This document shows, one piece after another, positions 1 to 6,993 of a stretch of DNA of 64,000 nt. The stretch lies in the NCBI GenBank assembly GCA_041685355.1, contig JAWLFY010000007.1:1-64000 (forward strand), in the 5' to 3' direction. Within the stretch, counting starts at the first letter, position 1. The number at the start of each line of letters is the position of its first letter. The notes under the pieces are model-generated. The model was not told where the DNA came from. It saw nothing but the letters and a program-made list of their open reading frames with translations, and made no database searches. Both the position numbers and the translations under genes were made by a program. This stretch comes from JAWLFY01 sp041685355. Lineage in GTDB: Bacteria > Planctomycetota > Planctomycetia > Pirellulales > Pirellulaceae.

Positions 1-99
1 TGGAGCGAGCGGGTGGCTAAGAAAGGACGTGGAAAAGCCGTTGACCGCGATGTCAGCTGGAAATCTACAAAGGGTCGGCCCCCTTTTCGGATAGGCAGT
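1..99 (-). repeat. Truncated copy of a MITE-like dispersed repeat
   Basis: The reverse complement begins TGCCTATCCGAAAAGGGG and runs through a core GATTTCCAGCTGACATCG. It matches the copies at 60235-60366 and 16287-16409 over its full visible length. Its far inverted end lies before base 1, so the copy is cut by the window edge rather than necessarily broken. Bases 100-292, between it and the first gene, show no convincing gene or RNA. Confidence 0.8.
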
Positions 100-292
100 G
101 AGATCCCCGGACGAACAAGATCGGTGCGGCGTTTCGAGGAAATCGTATTGCTTTCGGACGTTGTGGTTCGGCGGGAAGCGGAATCTTCGGTCCGTTTGCT
201 TGACGCCTACGCCAGCGGCCTGCTGGGGGGTGGCGATCCTTGCGGGGCTTGTGCGGAGGGAAAGGCGACCATCAACCGGTTCGAAAGCGAGC

Positions 293-1306
293 CTACGGTC
301 GGGGCAGCCAAGCCTTTTCGCGATACCAGGCGGCGGTCTCATCGATTCGGTCTTGGAGCGATCGGGCGGGGGTGAAGCCGGTATCGCGGCGGATCAGGCG
401 GTCGTCGCAGGCCCAGCCTCCGGCGGTCGCCTCGCGGGCCTTGTCCAAGCCCAAGAATCGCGGCTTGCGGGTTAGTTGTGCGATCAGTTCGTTGGCGGTG
501 GCGACGCCCCACACGGTGGCGGCGGGTGAGCGGACGATGCGGACCGGGGAGACGCCGACGGCTCGCGAGACCATCTGTCCCAGTTTGGCGTAAGTGACCT
601 GCTCGTCGGCGGCGACGAAGTAGACGCCGGCGAGTGGGTCGCGTGACCCGAGCCGTTTCCCTCGGCGTGCGGCCGCGATCAGGGCGGACGTGAGGTCTTC
701 GGCGTGGATCACCGAGTAAGGTTCGTCGCCGCGGCCGGGCACGAGGTGGGTCCGCCAGCGGGCGATGGTGCGGAACAGTTCGAAGCCGTCGCGGTCGCCG
801 GGGCCGAGCACGATCGGTGGGCGAACGACCGTGATCGGGGTTTCGTCCGCGAATTCTGCGGAGGCGATCTCGCCCGCGTACTTGCTCCGTCCGTAGTTCG
901 AAACCGGGGTGGCCGCTTCCCGTTCGGTCCGGGGGCGTCCTTCGATACACGGCCCGGCGGCGGCGAGGGAGGAGACGTAGACCATCGCGGGCGGGTTGGG
1001 GCGCGCCGCGCAGGCGGCGGCGACGTTTCGCGTTCCCTTTTCGTTCACGTCCCACAGCGAACGCGTCCGCGTCGCCTTGGTCAAACCGGCCAAATGGAAC
1101 ACGGTGTCGACGTCGCCGATTGCCGAGCGGAGAGTGCTGTCATCGACGACGTCCCCCGGGACGAGCGTCGCGCCGTCGCCGCGTAGCGGTTCGCCGCGTG
1201 CGACCGAGCGGACGAGGCAGCGGACCTCGACCCCTTCGGCGAGTAAGCGACGGGTCAAGTGTTGTCCGATGAACCCGGTGGCTCCGGTCACGAGTGCGCT
1301 CTGCAT
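293..1306 (-). CDS. NAD-dependent epimerase/dehydratase (extended SDR)
   Basis: A cytoplasmic oxidoreductase of the extended short-chain dehydrogenase family, acting probably on a nucleotide sugar, sterol-like or other secondary alcohol; the substrate cannot be read from sequence. The Rossmann motif TGATGFIG lies at residues 7-14. The catalytic YGRSK (Tyr138, Lys142) follows a VSS stretch near 111-113. The length of 337 residues is normal for the family. The ATG at 1306 is preferred over an in-frame GTG at 1321 because it sits behind GACGAG and begins right at the first beta strand. It is the last gene of a minus-strand run UspA-pncC-epimerase with short spacers, so it is probably co-transcribed with them. 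Confidence 0.88.
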   Translation of the reverse strand: MQSALVTGATGFIGQHLTRRLLAEGVEVRCLVRSVARGEPLRGDGATLVPGDVVDDSTLRSAIGDVDTVFHLAGLTKATRTRSLWDVNEKGTRNVAAACAARPNPPAMVYVSSLAAAGPCIEGRPRTEREAATPVSNYGRSKYAGEIASAEFADETPITVVRPPIVLGPGDRDGFELFRTIARWRTHLVPGRGDEPYSVIHAEDLTSALIAAARRGKRLGSRDPLAGVYFVAADEQVTYAKLGQMVSRAVGVSPVRIVRSPAATVWGVATANELIAQLTRKPRFLGLDKAREATAGGWACDDRLIRRDTGFTPARSLQDRIDETAAWYREKAWLPRP

Positions 1307-1357
1307 GATCTCGTCGATCACCTTTGAATACGAAATCGATGTTTGTTCGAGGTGACG

Positions 1358-1852
1358 TCATCGGCAACTGACGTGCCAGGCGGCGAAACGGAGGACGAAT
1401 TCGGCGGCCTCGCGTTGGCGATTCGGTCGACCGGTGGTGACGAGATCGTGCCGCTCGATCGTTGTCTCGATTCCGGAGGTGGAGCGGCGGGCGCAGGCGA
1501 CGAAGAGGACCCCGTCGAGCGGTTCCGGGGCGTCGGGCCCGAGGTGCCCGGTCACGGCCGCCGCGAGGTCGGCCTCGGCGGTCCGCTGGAGTGCGGCGCG
1601 GGCCATCGCTTGGGTGACCGTTTCGCTGACGGCGGTTTCGGCCCGGATCGTTTCCGGGGCGATCCCCAGCCATGCCTGCTTGGTCGCTTCGCGGTAGGTG
1701 ACGGCCGAACCGCAGAACCATTGAGAGACGCCGGGGAGGGCGGCAAGCGACGCGGCGACGAGTCCGCCGGTGCAGCTTTCGGCGAGGACGAGTCGTTGGG
1801 CGTGCGACCGCAGCCGATCGAACAGTAATTCCGCGGCGTCGTGCAGGGTCAT
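1358..1852 (-). CDS. pncC: Nicotinamide-nucleotide amidohydrolase (CinA C-terminal type)
   Basis: Predicted to deamidate nicotinamide mononucleotide to nicotinate mononucleotide, recycling the NMN made by NAD-consuming reactions such as DNA ligase. The diagnostic LAESCTGG motif lies at residues 23-30, and the rest matches the stand-alone CinA C-terminal domain; the 164-residue length is typical. The reading frame opens 12 codons earlier at 1888, but that start would overlap the upstream stress gene. The ATG at 1852 leaves a 10-base spacer and begins at the first helix, so it is preferred. It lies between a UspA gene and an epimerase on the same strand, presumably one transcript. A later CinA competence role is not implied, since the N-terminal CinA domain is absent. 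Confidence 0.9.
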   Translation of the reverse strand: MTLHDAAELLFDRLRSHAQRLVLAESCTGGLVAASLAALPGVSQWFCGSAVTYREATKQAWLGIAPETIRAETAVSETVTQAMARAALQRTAEADLAAAVTGHLGPDAPEPLDGVLFVACARRSTSGIETTIERHDLVTTGRPNRQREAAEFVLRFAAWHVSCR

Positions 1853-1862
1853 CACGGGCCGG

Positions 1863-2303
1863 TCAATCCTCCGATTTGGCGGGACCACGGCAGATCAACA
1901 CGGGGCACGGGCACCGCTGCAGGACGGCGTCGCAGACGCTGCCGATTACCCAGCGTGCGAGCCCGTGCCGGGCGTGCGTTCCCATCACGACGAGGCCGCT
2001 GTGGAGTTGTTCGGCGAGGTGAACGATCCGTTCGCTGGCGTCCCCGACTTCGACGTGGTAGCGGATTCGGTCGGCGGGAAGGTCGACCTCGAGCCCTTTC
2101 AGGTCGGCCCGGATCGCGTCGAACGGGACCTCTTGTGTCATCGGGATCGGTGCCGCTTCGCCCACGTATTCGAGTCCGGGCTGCCAGACGTGGACGAGGT
2201 CGAGATCCGCGACCCGGCGTCTCGCCTCTTCCGCGGCCAACGGCAACGCCGCCAAACTCGCGGCGCTAAAATCGATCGGACACAGGACGGATCCGCTTGT
2301 CAT
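1863..2303 (-). CDS. Universal stress protein, single UspA domain
   Basis: A 146-residue single-domain UspA protein of the ATP-binding type. It begins SVLCPIDFS and has the nucleotide-binding signature MGTHARHGLARWVIGS near residues 110-126, matching the G-x2-G-x9-G-S pattern of MJ0577-like proteins. Members act in the cytoplasm in resistance to starvation, oxidative or respiratory stress, but the direct target is usually unknown. It is the first gene of the minus-strand run with pncC and the epimerase. It is transcribed divergently from the tandem UspA gene at 2709, so the two share the repeat-rich 2304-2708 region. No good Shine-Dalgarno sequence is visible before the ATG. Confidence 0.92.
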   Translation of the reverse strand: MTSGSVLCPIDFSAASLAALPLAAEEARRRVADLDLVHVWQPGLEYVGEAAPIPMTQEVPFDAIRADLKGLEVDLPADRIRYHVEVGDASERIVHLAEQLHSGLVVMGTHARHGLARWVIGSVCDAVLQRCPCPVLICRGPAKSED

Positions 2304-2439
2304 GAAAGGGAGTCTCGTGGGGGCGTTTCGGCCGGGCAGACCGTCGCCGAGTCGAACCTAGGTTGCGAAACAATGTACCATGGCATCTCAAGCGGCGTAC
2401 GGGTTGGCCGTGCGATCGAGCCGTTCACGCGCGGTCGAG

Positions 2440-2551
2440 CCTTGTAAGCAGAGGGCCTTGTAAGCAGAGGGCCTTGTAAGCAGAGAGCCTTGTAAGCAGA
2501 GGGCCTTGCAAGCAGAGGGCCGCGTAAGCAGAGGGCCGCGTAAGCAGAGGG
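2440..2551. repeat. Tandem array, 7 x 16 bp
   Basis: Seven head-to-tail units of consensus CCTTGTAAGCAGAGGG; the last two units begin CCGCG and unit 5 has CCTTGC. There are no spacers between units, so this is not a CRISPR array. It ends 17 bases upstream of the first sigma-54-like element and could be an activator-binding array, a hypermutable spacer, or neither. Confidence 0.95.
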
Positions 2552-2567
2552 CCGGTGGGCTCTCCGT

Positions 2568-2603
2568 CGGCATTCCGGTTGCTCGATCGGCATTCCGTTT
2601 GCT
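2568..2603 (+). promoter_or_regulatory. Two tandem sigma-54-like -24/-12 elements
   Basis: CGGCATTCCGGTTGCT (2568-2583) and CGGCATTCCGTTTGCT (2588-2603) each fit the sigma-54 pattern GGC-A...TTGC with exactly ten bases between the GG and GC dinucleotides. They lie 20 bp apart, about two helical turns, and point toward the tandem UspA gene at 2709. Start sites would fall near 2594 and 2614. The usual leading T and the C of TGGCAC are missing, so the match is good but imperfect. Confidence 0.5.
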
Positions 2604-2708
2604 GAATGTTGGGAACGGCCGTGGGGGATTGTCGGATCGATCGCCTTCGGATCGATCGGTCGTTGACCCGCACGGTGGTGGATCCTCGAATTCATGGAGA
2701 TGCTCACG

Positions 2709-3578
2709 ATGAAGGTGCTACTTGCGACAGACGGGTCGAGCAACGCGGAAGAGGCGGCTTGGCTGCTGGCCCGGTTGCCCCATGAACACACGCTCGATTT
2801 AACGGTCGTGAGCGTGGTCCATATTCCCTACGTTCCGAGCGCCCGGATCGAGGCCGATTGGCTATCGGATTGTGTCGAAAGCGAGAAGGCTTTGGCGAGC
2901 CGGACTTACGAAGACATCGCCGCCATGTTCGAGGGAGCCGACACGAAGACGCGGCACGTGATCCGCGAGGGTCACCTGGGGGAGACGATCGTCGAGGAGG
3001 CGAAGCAGTTGGGGGCGGAGCTGATCGTGATCGGGGCAAAGGGTCATTCGACGGTCGATCGGATTTTGCTCGGCAGCACCAGCGATTACGTCGCGACCCA
3101 CGCCCACTGTTCGGTGTTGGTGGTTCGGCCGACGGGGCTGCGGGAAGACCCCGAGCGGCCGTTGCACGTGTTGATGGCGTATGACGACTCCCCGGCCTCG
3201 CACCGGGCGATCGACGAGATCCGCGAGTTCCGCTGGGGCGGACAGACGAAGTTCGACGTCGTCACCGTCGTATCGTTCGTCTCGGCGTTCATGAACGAGG
3301 TGGTGATCGAGCCGAAGGAGATCAAGGACGAGGCGACGCGGGCGGCGGCATCGGCGGCCGAGCGTTTGGCGGAGGTGGTCCCCGGGATCCGGCCCCAGGT
3401 GGCCGAGAGCGATCACATCGGCGAAGGGATCGTCAAGCACGTGGAAGCGACCGACTGTGACTTGATCGTCGTCGGTGACACCGGCCATGGCGGGTTGACC
3501 AAGACGTTACTGGGGAGCGTTTCACGTTACGTGTTGCGACACGTCCCCTGTTCGGTTTGGATCTCCCGTCGGAAATAG
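2709..3578 (+). CDS. Tandem universal stress protein (two UspA domains)
   Basis: A 289-residue protein with two UspA domains, roughly residues 1-145 and 146-289. Each carries a nucleotide-binding signature: IGAKGHSTVDRILLGS in the first and VGDTGHGGLTKTLLGS in the second. Tandem UspA proteins behave as intramolecular dimers and are often induced by oxygen limitation, nutrient stress or loss of proton motive force. The ATG at 2709 sits 9 bases after GGAG and starts at the first strand (KVLLATDGSS); an in-frame ATG at 2694 has no ribosome site. Upstream are two sigma-54-like elements and a 16-bp tandem array. Downstream, 68 bases away, starts a two-component cluster that could control it. Confidence 0.93.
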   Translation: MKVLLATDGSSNAEEAAWLLARLPHEHTLDLTVVSVVHIPYVPSARIEADWLSDCVESEKALASRTYEDIAAMFEGADTKTRHVIREGHLGETIVEEAKQLGAELIVIGAKGHSTVDRILLGSTSDYVATHAHCSVLVVRPTGLREDPERPLHVLMAYDDSPASHRAIDEIREFRWGGQTKFDVVTVVSFVSAFMNEVVIEPKEIKDEATRAAASAAERLAEVVPGIRPQVAESDHIGEGIVKHVEATDCDLIVVGDTGHGGLTKTLLGSVSRYVLRHVPCSVWISRRK

Positions 3579-3646
3579 CGTTCCGGAGCGGTTCGCGTCG
3601 GATCGACCGTTCGTGATTTCGTTTCTCGCTTGACGAGTCTGGTTTG

Positions 3647-4813
3647 ATGAACCGCGCGAATGACGCCGGCACCGACGACGACCTGTTTTCCGACGGCGGG
3701 CTGTTCCGGTTGACGGTCGAGGCGTCACCGGCGGGAATGATCATCACCGATGAAGCCGGGACGATCGTGCTGGCGAACCGAGCCGCATCGGCGATTTTCG
3801 GGTATCCGCCCGGGGAGTTGATCGGCCGATCGGTCGAGGCTCTCATACCGCCGCGGCAGCGGGAGACGCACGTCGCGGACCGGGCGGACTATCACCGTCA
3901 CCGCCGACCGCGACCGATGGCGCTCGGCCGTAATCTGTTCGGCGTCCGCAAGGACGGGACTCCCGTCCCGGTCGACATCAGCTTGCATCCGATCGACGGT
4001 CTCTCCGGTCCGTTGGTGCTCGCCAACGTGTTGGACGCGACCGAGCGTCGGCGGGCGGAACGGGAACGGGAAACGTGGGACCGCGTCGAACGTCTCGCGT
4101 TGCTCGGCCAGTTGGCCGGCGGGATGGCCCACGAGCTCCGCACCCCGTTGTGTGTGATCCGCAACGACATTTTTTTCCTCCGCCAATTCGCCGATCGGAT
4201 CGGCGAAGACGGGGCCGAGTGCTTGGAGGAGATCGAGCAGGCGGTCGGCAAGGCGAACCGGATCGTCACGGAGTTGCTCGATTCCACGCGGGAAGCGTTG
4301 CCGCAGGTCGCGGAGGGTTCGGTCGCGGCGATCGTCGACGCGGCGATCGTCGACGCGGCGTTGCCCGAAGCGGTGCGGGTCGAAGTCAGCGTGCGTCCTG
4401 CCGACCTGCGGTTGGTTGCCGACGGCGAACAGATCCAGCGGGTTCTCGCGAATCTGCTTCGCAACGCGAGCGAGGCGAGCGAGGGGGAGGGGACGATCGA
4501 GACGACCGTGCTTCGGCTGCGTGGCCGCGTCGTTTTCGAGGTCGCCGACCGGGGGCGGGGGATCGCGGATGACGAGATCGACCGCATCTTCGAGCCGCTG
4601 TTCACGACACGTCGGGGCGGAATCGGTTTGGGGTTGTCGGTCTCGCGACGCTATGCTCAGCGTCACGGAGGTACGCTCACGACCACTCCGCGGGCTGGCG
4701 GGGGGGCGTGTTTTCGGCTCGAGATCCCCCAGCCGATCCCGGGCACGACATTCACCGCCGGTTCCGGATCGGCGGCCGCTCCCGCCTCCGAACCGAAACA
4801 CGACCGAGCATGA
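3647..4813 (+). CDS. PAS-domain sensor histidine kinase, cytoplasmic
   Basis: A 388-residue soluble kinase: a PAS domain at about 17-135, an H-box MAHELRTPL with the phosphorylated His162, a dimerisation helix pair, and an ATPase domain with N (LLRNASEAS), G1 (DRGRGI) and G2 (GIGLGLS) boxes to about 370. No membrane segment is present, so it senses an internal signal. In the PAS domain, His75 followed 20 residues later by Gly-Arg resembles the heme-ligand region of FixL, but the same pattern is common in PAS domains without heme. The ATG at 3647 is preferred to the TTG just before it. The stop overlaps the start of the next gene (ATGA), so the receiver at 4810 is translationally coupled and is its likely partner. 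Confidence 0.92.
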   Translation: MNRANDAGTDDDLFSDGGLFRLTVEASPAGMIITDEAGTIVLANRAASAIFGYPPGELIGRSVEALIPPRQRETHVADRADYHRHRRPRPMALGRNLFGVRKDGTPVPVDISLHPIDGLSGPLVLANVLDATERRRAERERETWDRVERLALLGQLAGGMAHELRTPLCVIRNDIFFLRQFADRIGEDGAECLEEIEQAVGKANRIVTELLDSTREALPQVAEGSVAAIVDAAIVDAALPEAVRVEVSVRPADLRLVADGEQIQRVLANLLRNASEASEGEGTIETTVLRLRGRVVFEVADRGRGIADDEIDRIFEPLFTTRRGGIGLGLSVSRRYAQRHGGTLTTTPRAGGGACFRLEIPQPIPGTTFTAGSGSAAAPASEPKHDRA

Positions 4814-5166
4814 CATGTCGCCCTTCCCGCCGCGTGATGATCGTCGACGACGATCGGGCGATTTGTCGATCGCTCGCGCGGATCCTTCGGAGCTATGGGC
4901 ATCAGGTCGAGACGGCGTCCGACGGGCTGACCGCCGTGGCGTTGGCTGATACGTTTCGGCCCCACCTGACGATCCTCGACGTCCGCATGCCGGGGATCGA
5001 CGGGATCGAAACGTATCGCCGGATCCGTGAACAAAACCCGGGGGTCGACGGCATTCTGATGTCGGCGTATCCCGGTGACGTGGCGGGACCGGTAACCTGG
5101 ATGAGCAAGCCGCTCGATGTTGGGGCGCTGATCGGCCGTTTGGACGACGTGAGGGACGAGGAGTAA
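4810..5166 (+). CDS. Single-domain response regulator
   Basis: A 118-residue stand-alone receiver: acidic pocket DDD at 13-15, phospho-acceptor Asp57 in LTILDVRMPG, and the conserved Lys of SKPLD near residue 101. It has no DNA-binding or output domain, so it is likely a phosphate shuttle or sink between kinases, as Spo0F-like proteins are. It overlaps the upstream kinase gene by four bases and ends five bases before the next kinase gene, whose ribosome site (GAGGAG) lies inside its last codons. The block after the Thr/Ser position is shortened compared with CheY. The three genes 3647-6686 form one tight operon. Confidence 0.9.
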   Translation: MTCRPSRRVMIVDDDRAICRSLARILRSYGHQVETASDGLTAVALADTFRPHLTILDVRMPGIDGIETYRRIREQNPGVDGILMSAYPGDVAGPVTWMSKPLDVGALIGRLDDVRDEE

Positions 5167-5171
5167 TACCG

Positions 5172-6686
5172 ATGTCGATCGCTTCGGGTCCCACGGTTTC
5201 GCTTGCCCCGTTGGGCGAGGGCCTCTCGGTGTTGGTCGTCGACGACGACCCGGACCTTCGCCGCAGCATCCGGCGGCTCTTGCGGCTTGACGGTTACCAG
5301 GTCGACACGGTGAGGAGCGGGCAAGAGTTGTTGTCGATCGCGGACCTTGCCCGGTACTTCGCGATTTTGCTCGACCTGCGGCTGCCGGACGGTGACGCGT
5401 CGGACTTGTATGCCAAGATCCGGAGTTCGGCGCCCGACGCGGCGGTGCTGATTATCACGGGGCACGCGGACGTCGAGAGCACCTTGAAGGCGATCCGCCA
5501 AGGGGTCGACGACTACTTGATCAAGCCGATCGAGCCCGACACGCTTCGCTCTCGGCTGAGCTCGTTGGCGGAGCTCTACCGTGTCCGCCGCGAGTTACAG
5601 GAGAGCGAGGGACGGATGCGGTTCTTGGTCGAGAACATGCCGGCCGGTGCGGTTTACGTGCACCACGACCGGCTGTTCTTCAACCGTGCCGTCGAGGCGT
5701 TCACGGGGTATGCCAACGACGACATTCAAACCGTCGACGCATGGTTTCGGGTGCTCTGCCGTGATCGGGCCGACGAAAGTCGCGAGCAATACGAATGGAT
5801 GGAGCGGGCCGGCTTTCCCGACGCGTTCACGATCCCGATCCGCCGCAAAGATGGCGTCTGTCGGGAGCTCGAGATCGCCGGGTACCGTTATGACCACCGC
5901 GAGATTTGGGTGGTCAGCGACCGGACTGAGCTGCTCGAGGCACAGCGTCAGGTGGTGCAGTCGGAGCGGTTGGCGGCGATCGGACAAATGGTGACCGGGC
6001 TCGCGCACGAGAGCCGCAACGCGTTGCAGCGGGCCCGCGCCTGTCTTGACCTGTTGGAGCTCGATTTGGCGGACCGGCCGGAGCAACTCGATCTCGTGAC
6101 CCGCATCCGGCGATCGCTGGCGGATCTGCAGCGGAACTACGAGGAGGTCCGCGACTACGCCGCGCCGATCAACTTGCGGGTCGACGCGGTCGACCTGGAG
6201 GCGGTGATCCGGGAGACCTTCGAGGACCTTCGCTACGGCCTCGACCGGACCGACCATCGCTTGACGTTTTGCACGCGTGACGGCCTGGGGCCGATCGGCG
6301 CCGACGCCCATCGTCTCGGCCAAGTCTTCGCGAACGTGCTCGATAACGCGATCGCGGCGTCACCCGGTGGCGCCGAGATCCTCGTCACGCTCGACCGCCA
6401 AGGCGGGGAGTCGAAGGCGACCCGTCGAATCCGGATCGCGGACAAGGGAACCGGAATGAGTCCTGAGACGGCAGGCCGGGTGTTCGACCCGTTCTACACG
6501 ACGAAGCAGCACGGGACGGGGCTCGGGATGGCGATCTGTCGACGGATCGTCCAGGAACACGGGGGGACGATCGGTGTCGAGAGCGAGCCCGGGGCCGGGA
6601 CGACCGTGACGATCGAGTTGCCAGAGAATCCGCCCCCGGGCGGAACACGGCCGAATTCCCGAGTCGATGTGCCGCCGCGTCCGTGA
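5172..6686 (+). CDS. Hybrid receiver-PAS-histidine kinase
   Basis: A 504-residue soluble protein with an unusual order: an N-terminal receiver (Asp68 acceptor, Lys118), a PAS-like sensor at about 145-250, an H-box GLAHESRNALQR with His279, and a C-terminal ATPase domain (N box NVLDNAIAAS, GTGLGMA glycine box). The N-terminal receiver suggests the kinase is itself controlled by phosphorylation, perhaps from the kinase at 3647. It lies five bases after the single-domain regulator, so kinase, receiver and kinase are made together. No membrane helices are seen. Output is probably the NtrC-type regulator encoded next, at 6994, although a 307-base spacer shows that gene has its own promoter. Confidence 0.92.
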   Translation: MSIASGPTVSLAPLGEGLSVLVVDDDPDLRRSIRRLLRLDGYQVDTVRSGQELLSIADLARYFAILLDLRLPDGDASDLYAKIRSSAPDAAVLIITGHADVESTLKAIRQGVDDYLIKPIEPDTLRSRLSSLAELYRVRRELQESEGRMRFLVENMPAGAVYVHHDRLFFNRAVEAFTGYANDDIQTVDAWFRVLCRDRADESREQYEWMERAGFPDAFTIPIRRKDGVCRELEIAGYRYDHREIWVVSDRTELLEAQRQVVQSERLAAIGQMVTGLAHESRNALQRARACLDLLELDLADRPEQLDLVTRIRRSLADLQRNYEEVRDYAAPINLRVDAVDLEAVIRETFEDLRYGLDRTDHRLTFCTRDGLGPIGADAHRLGQVFANVLDNAIAASPGGAEILVTLDRQGGESKATRRIRIADKGTGMSPETAGRVFDPFYTTKQHGTGLGMAICRRIVQEHGGTIGVESEPGAGTTVTIELPENPPPGGTRPNSRVDVPPRP

Positions 6687-6783
6687 CGCTCGCGGCGCAG
6701 TGTGCGTGGACGCACATCCGTCCGTTCGTGAACGTCATCACGCGGCGTCGATTTTTTTAAAGTCGTACCGTTCCGGCCGAATC

Positions 6784-6843
6784 CTTGACGCGGGAAGGCG
6801 AACCTTGACGCGGGAAGGCGAATCTTGACGCGGGAAGGCGAAT
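6784..6843. repeat. Tandem repeat, 3 x 20 bp
   Basis: Three near-identical units CTTGACGCGGGAAGGCGAA plus C or T. It lies 82 bases upstream of a sigma-54-like element, the usual distance of an enhancer. Its CCTTG-N9-GGC frame is also found in the 16-bp units at 2440-2551, which may be coincidence. Confidence 0.95.
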
Positions 6844-6924
6844 CGTCTGGCCCGGGGAGGTCGACCGGCTCGTTCGGGAAGCCCGGCCCGAGTACTAGAC
6901 AGACCGATCCGCTTCGGTGTCAAT

Positions 6925-6940
6925 TGGCACCACAGATGCA
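6925..6940 (+). promoter_or_regulatory. Sigma-54-like promoter element
   Basis: TGGCACCACAGATGCA carries a perfect TGGCAC -24 box and TGC at -12, with the required ten bases between GG and GC; only the first T of TTGC differs. The predicted start is near 6951, 43 bases before the NtrC gene, suggesting that the activator is sigma-54-dependent and perhaps autoregulated. Confidence 0.5.
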
Positions 6941-6993
6941 TTCACGGTTACTCGATCGGGACGCCCCCGATCGCACCTTGGACGAGCGAAGCC

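Larger units (their letters stand above)
2304..2708. other. Divergent intergenic region between two stress genes
   Basis: This 405-base region separates two universal stress genes pointing away from each other. It holds, left to right, about 135 bases with no clear signal, a 7 x 16 bp tandem array (2440-2551), two sigma-54-like elements in plus orientation (2568-2583 and 2588-2603), and a leader ending in the GGAG before the ATG at 2709. No open reading frame here looks real. Confidence 0.7.
6687..6993. other. Intergenic region upstream of the NtrC-type gene
   Basis: 307 bases with no gene. It contains a 3 x 20 bp tandem repeat (6784-6843), a sigma-54-like element (6925-6940) and a short leader with GGACGAG about 9 bases before the GTG start at 6994. 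Confidence 0.7.

Noticed and set aside
2440..2551. CRISPR-like regular repeats
   Set aside because: Units are directly adjacent, with no spacers, and no cas gene is present.
2300..2791. Open frame of 163 codons on the minus strand with GPLLTRPSAYKA-like repeats
   Set aside because: It is the translation of the 16-bp DNA array and the UspA promoter region; no ribosome site, and the repeated peptide changes frame every unit.
3725..5269. Antisense open frame of 514 codons over the kinase genes
   Set aside because: Arg/Pro-rich shadow of well-supported kinase and receiver genes; common in high-GC DNA.
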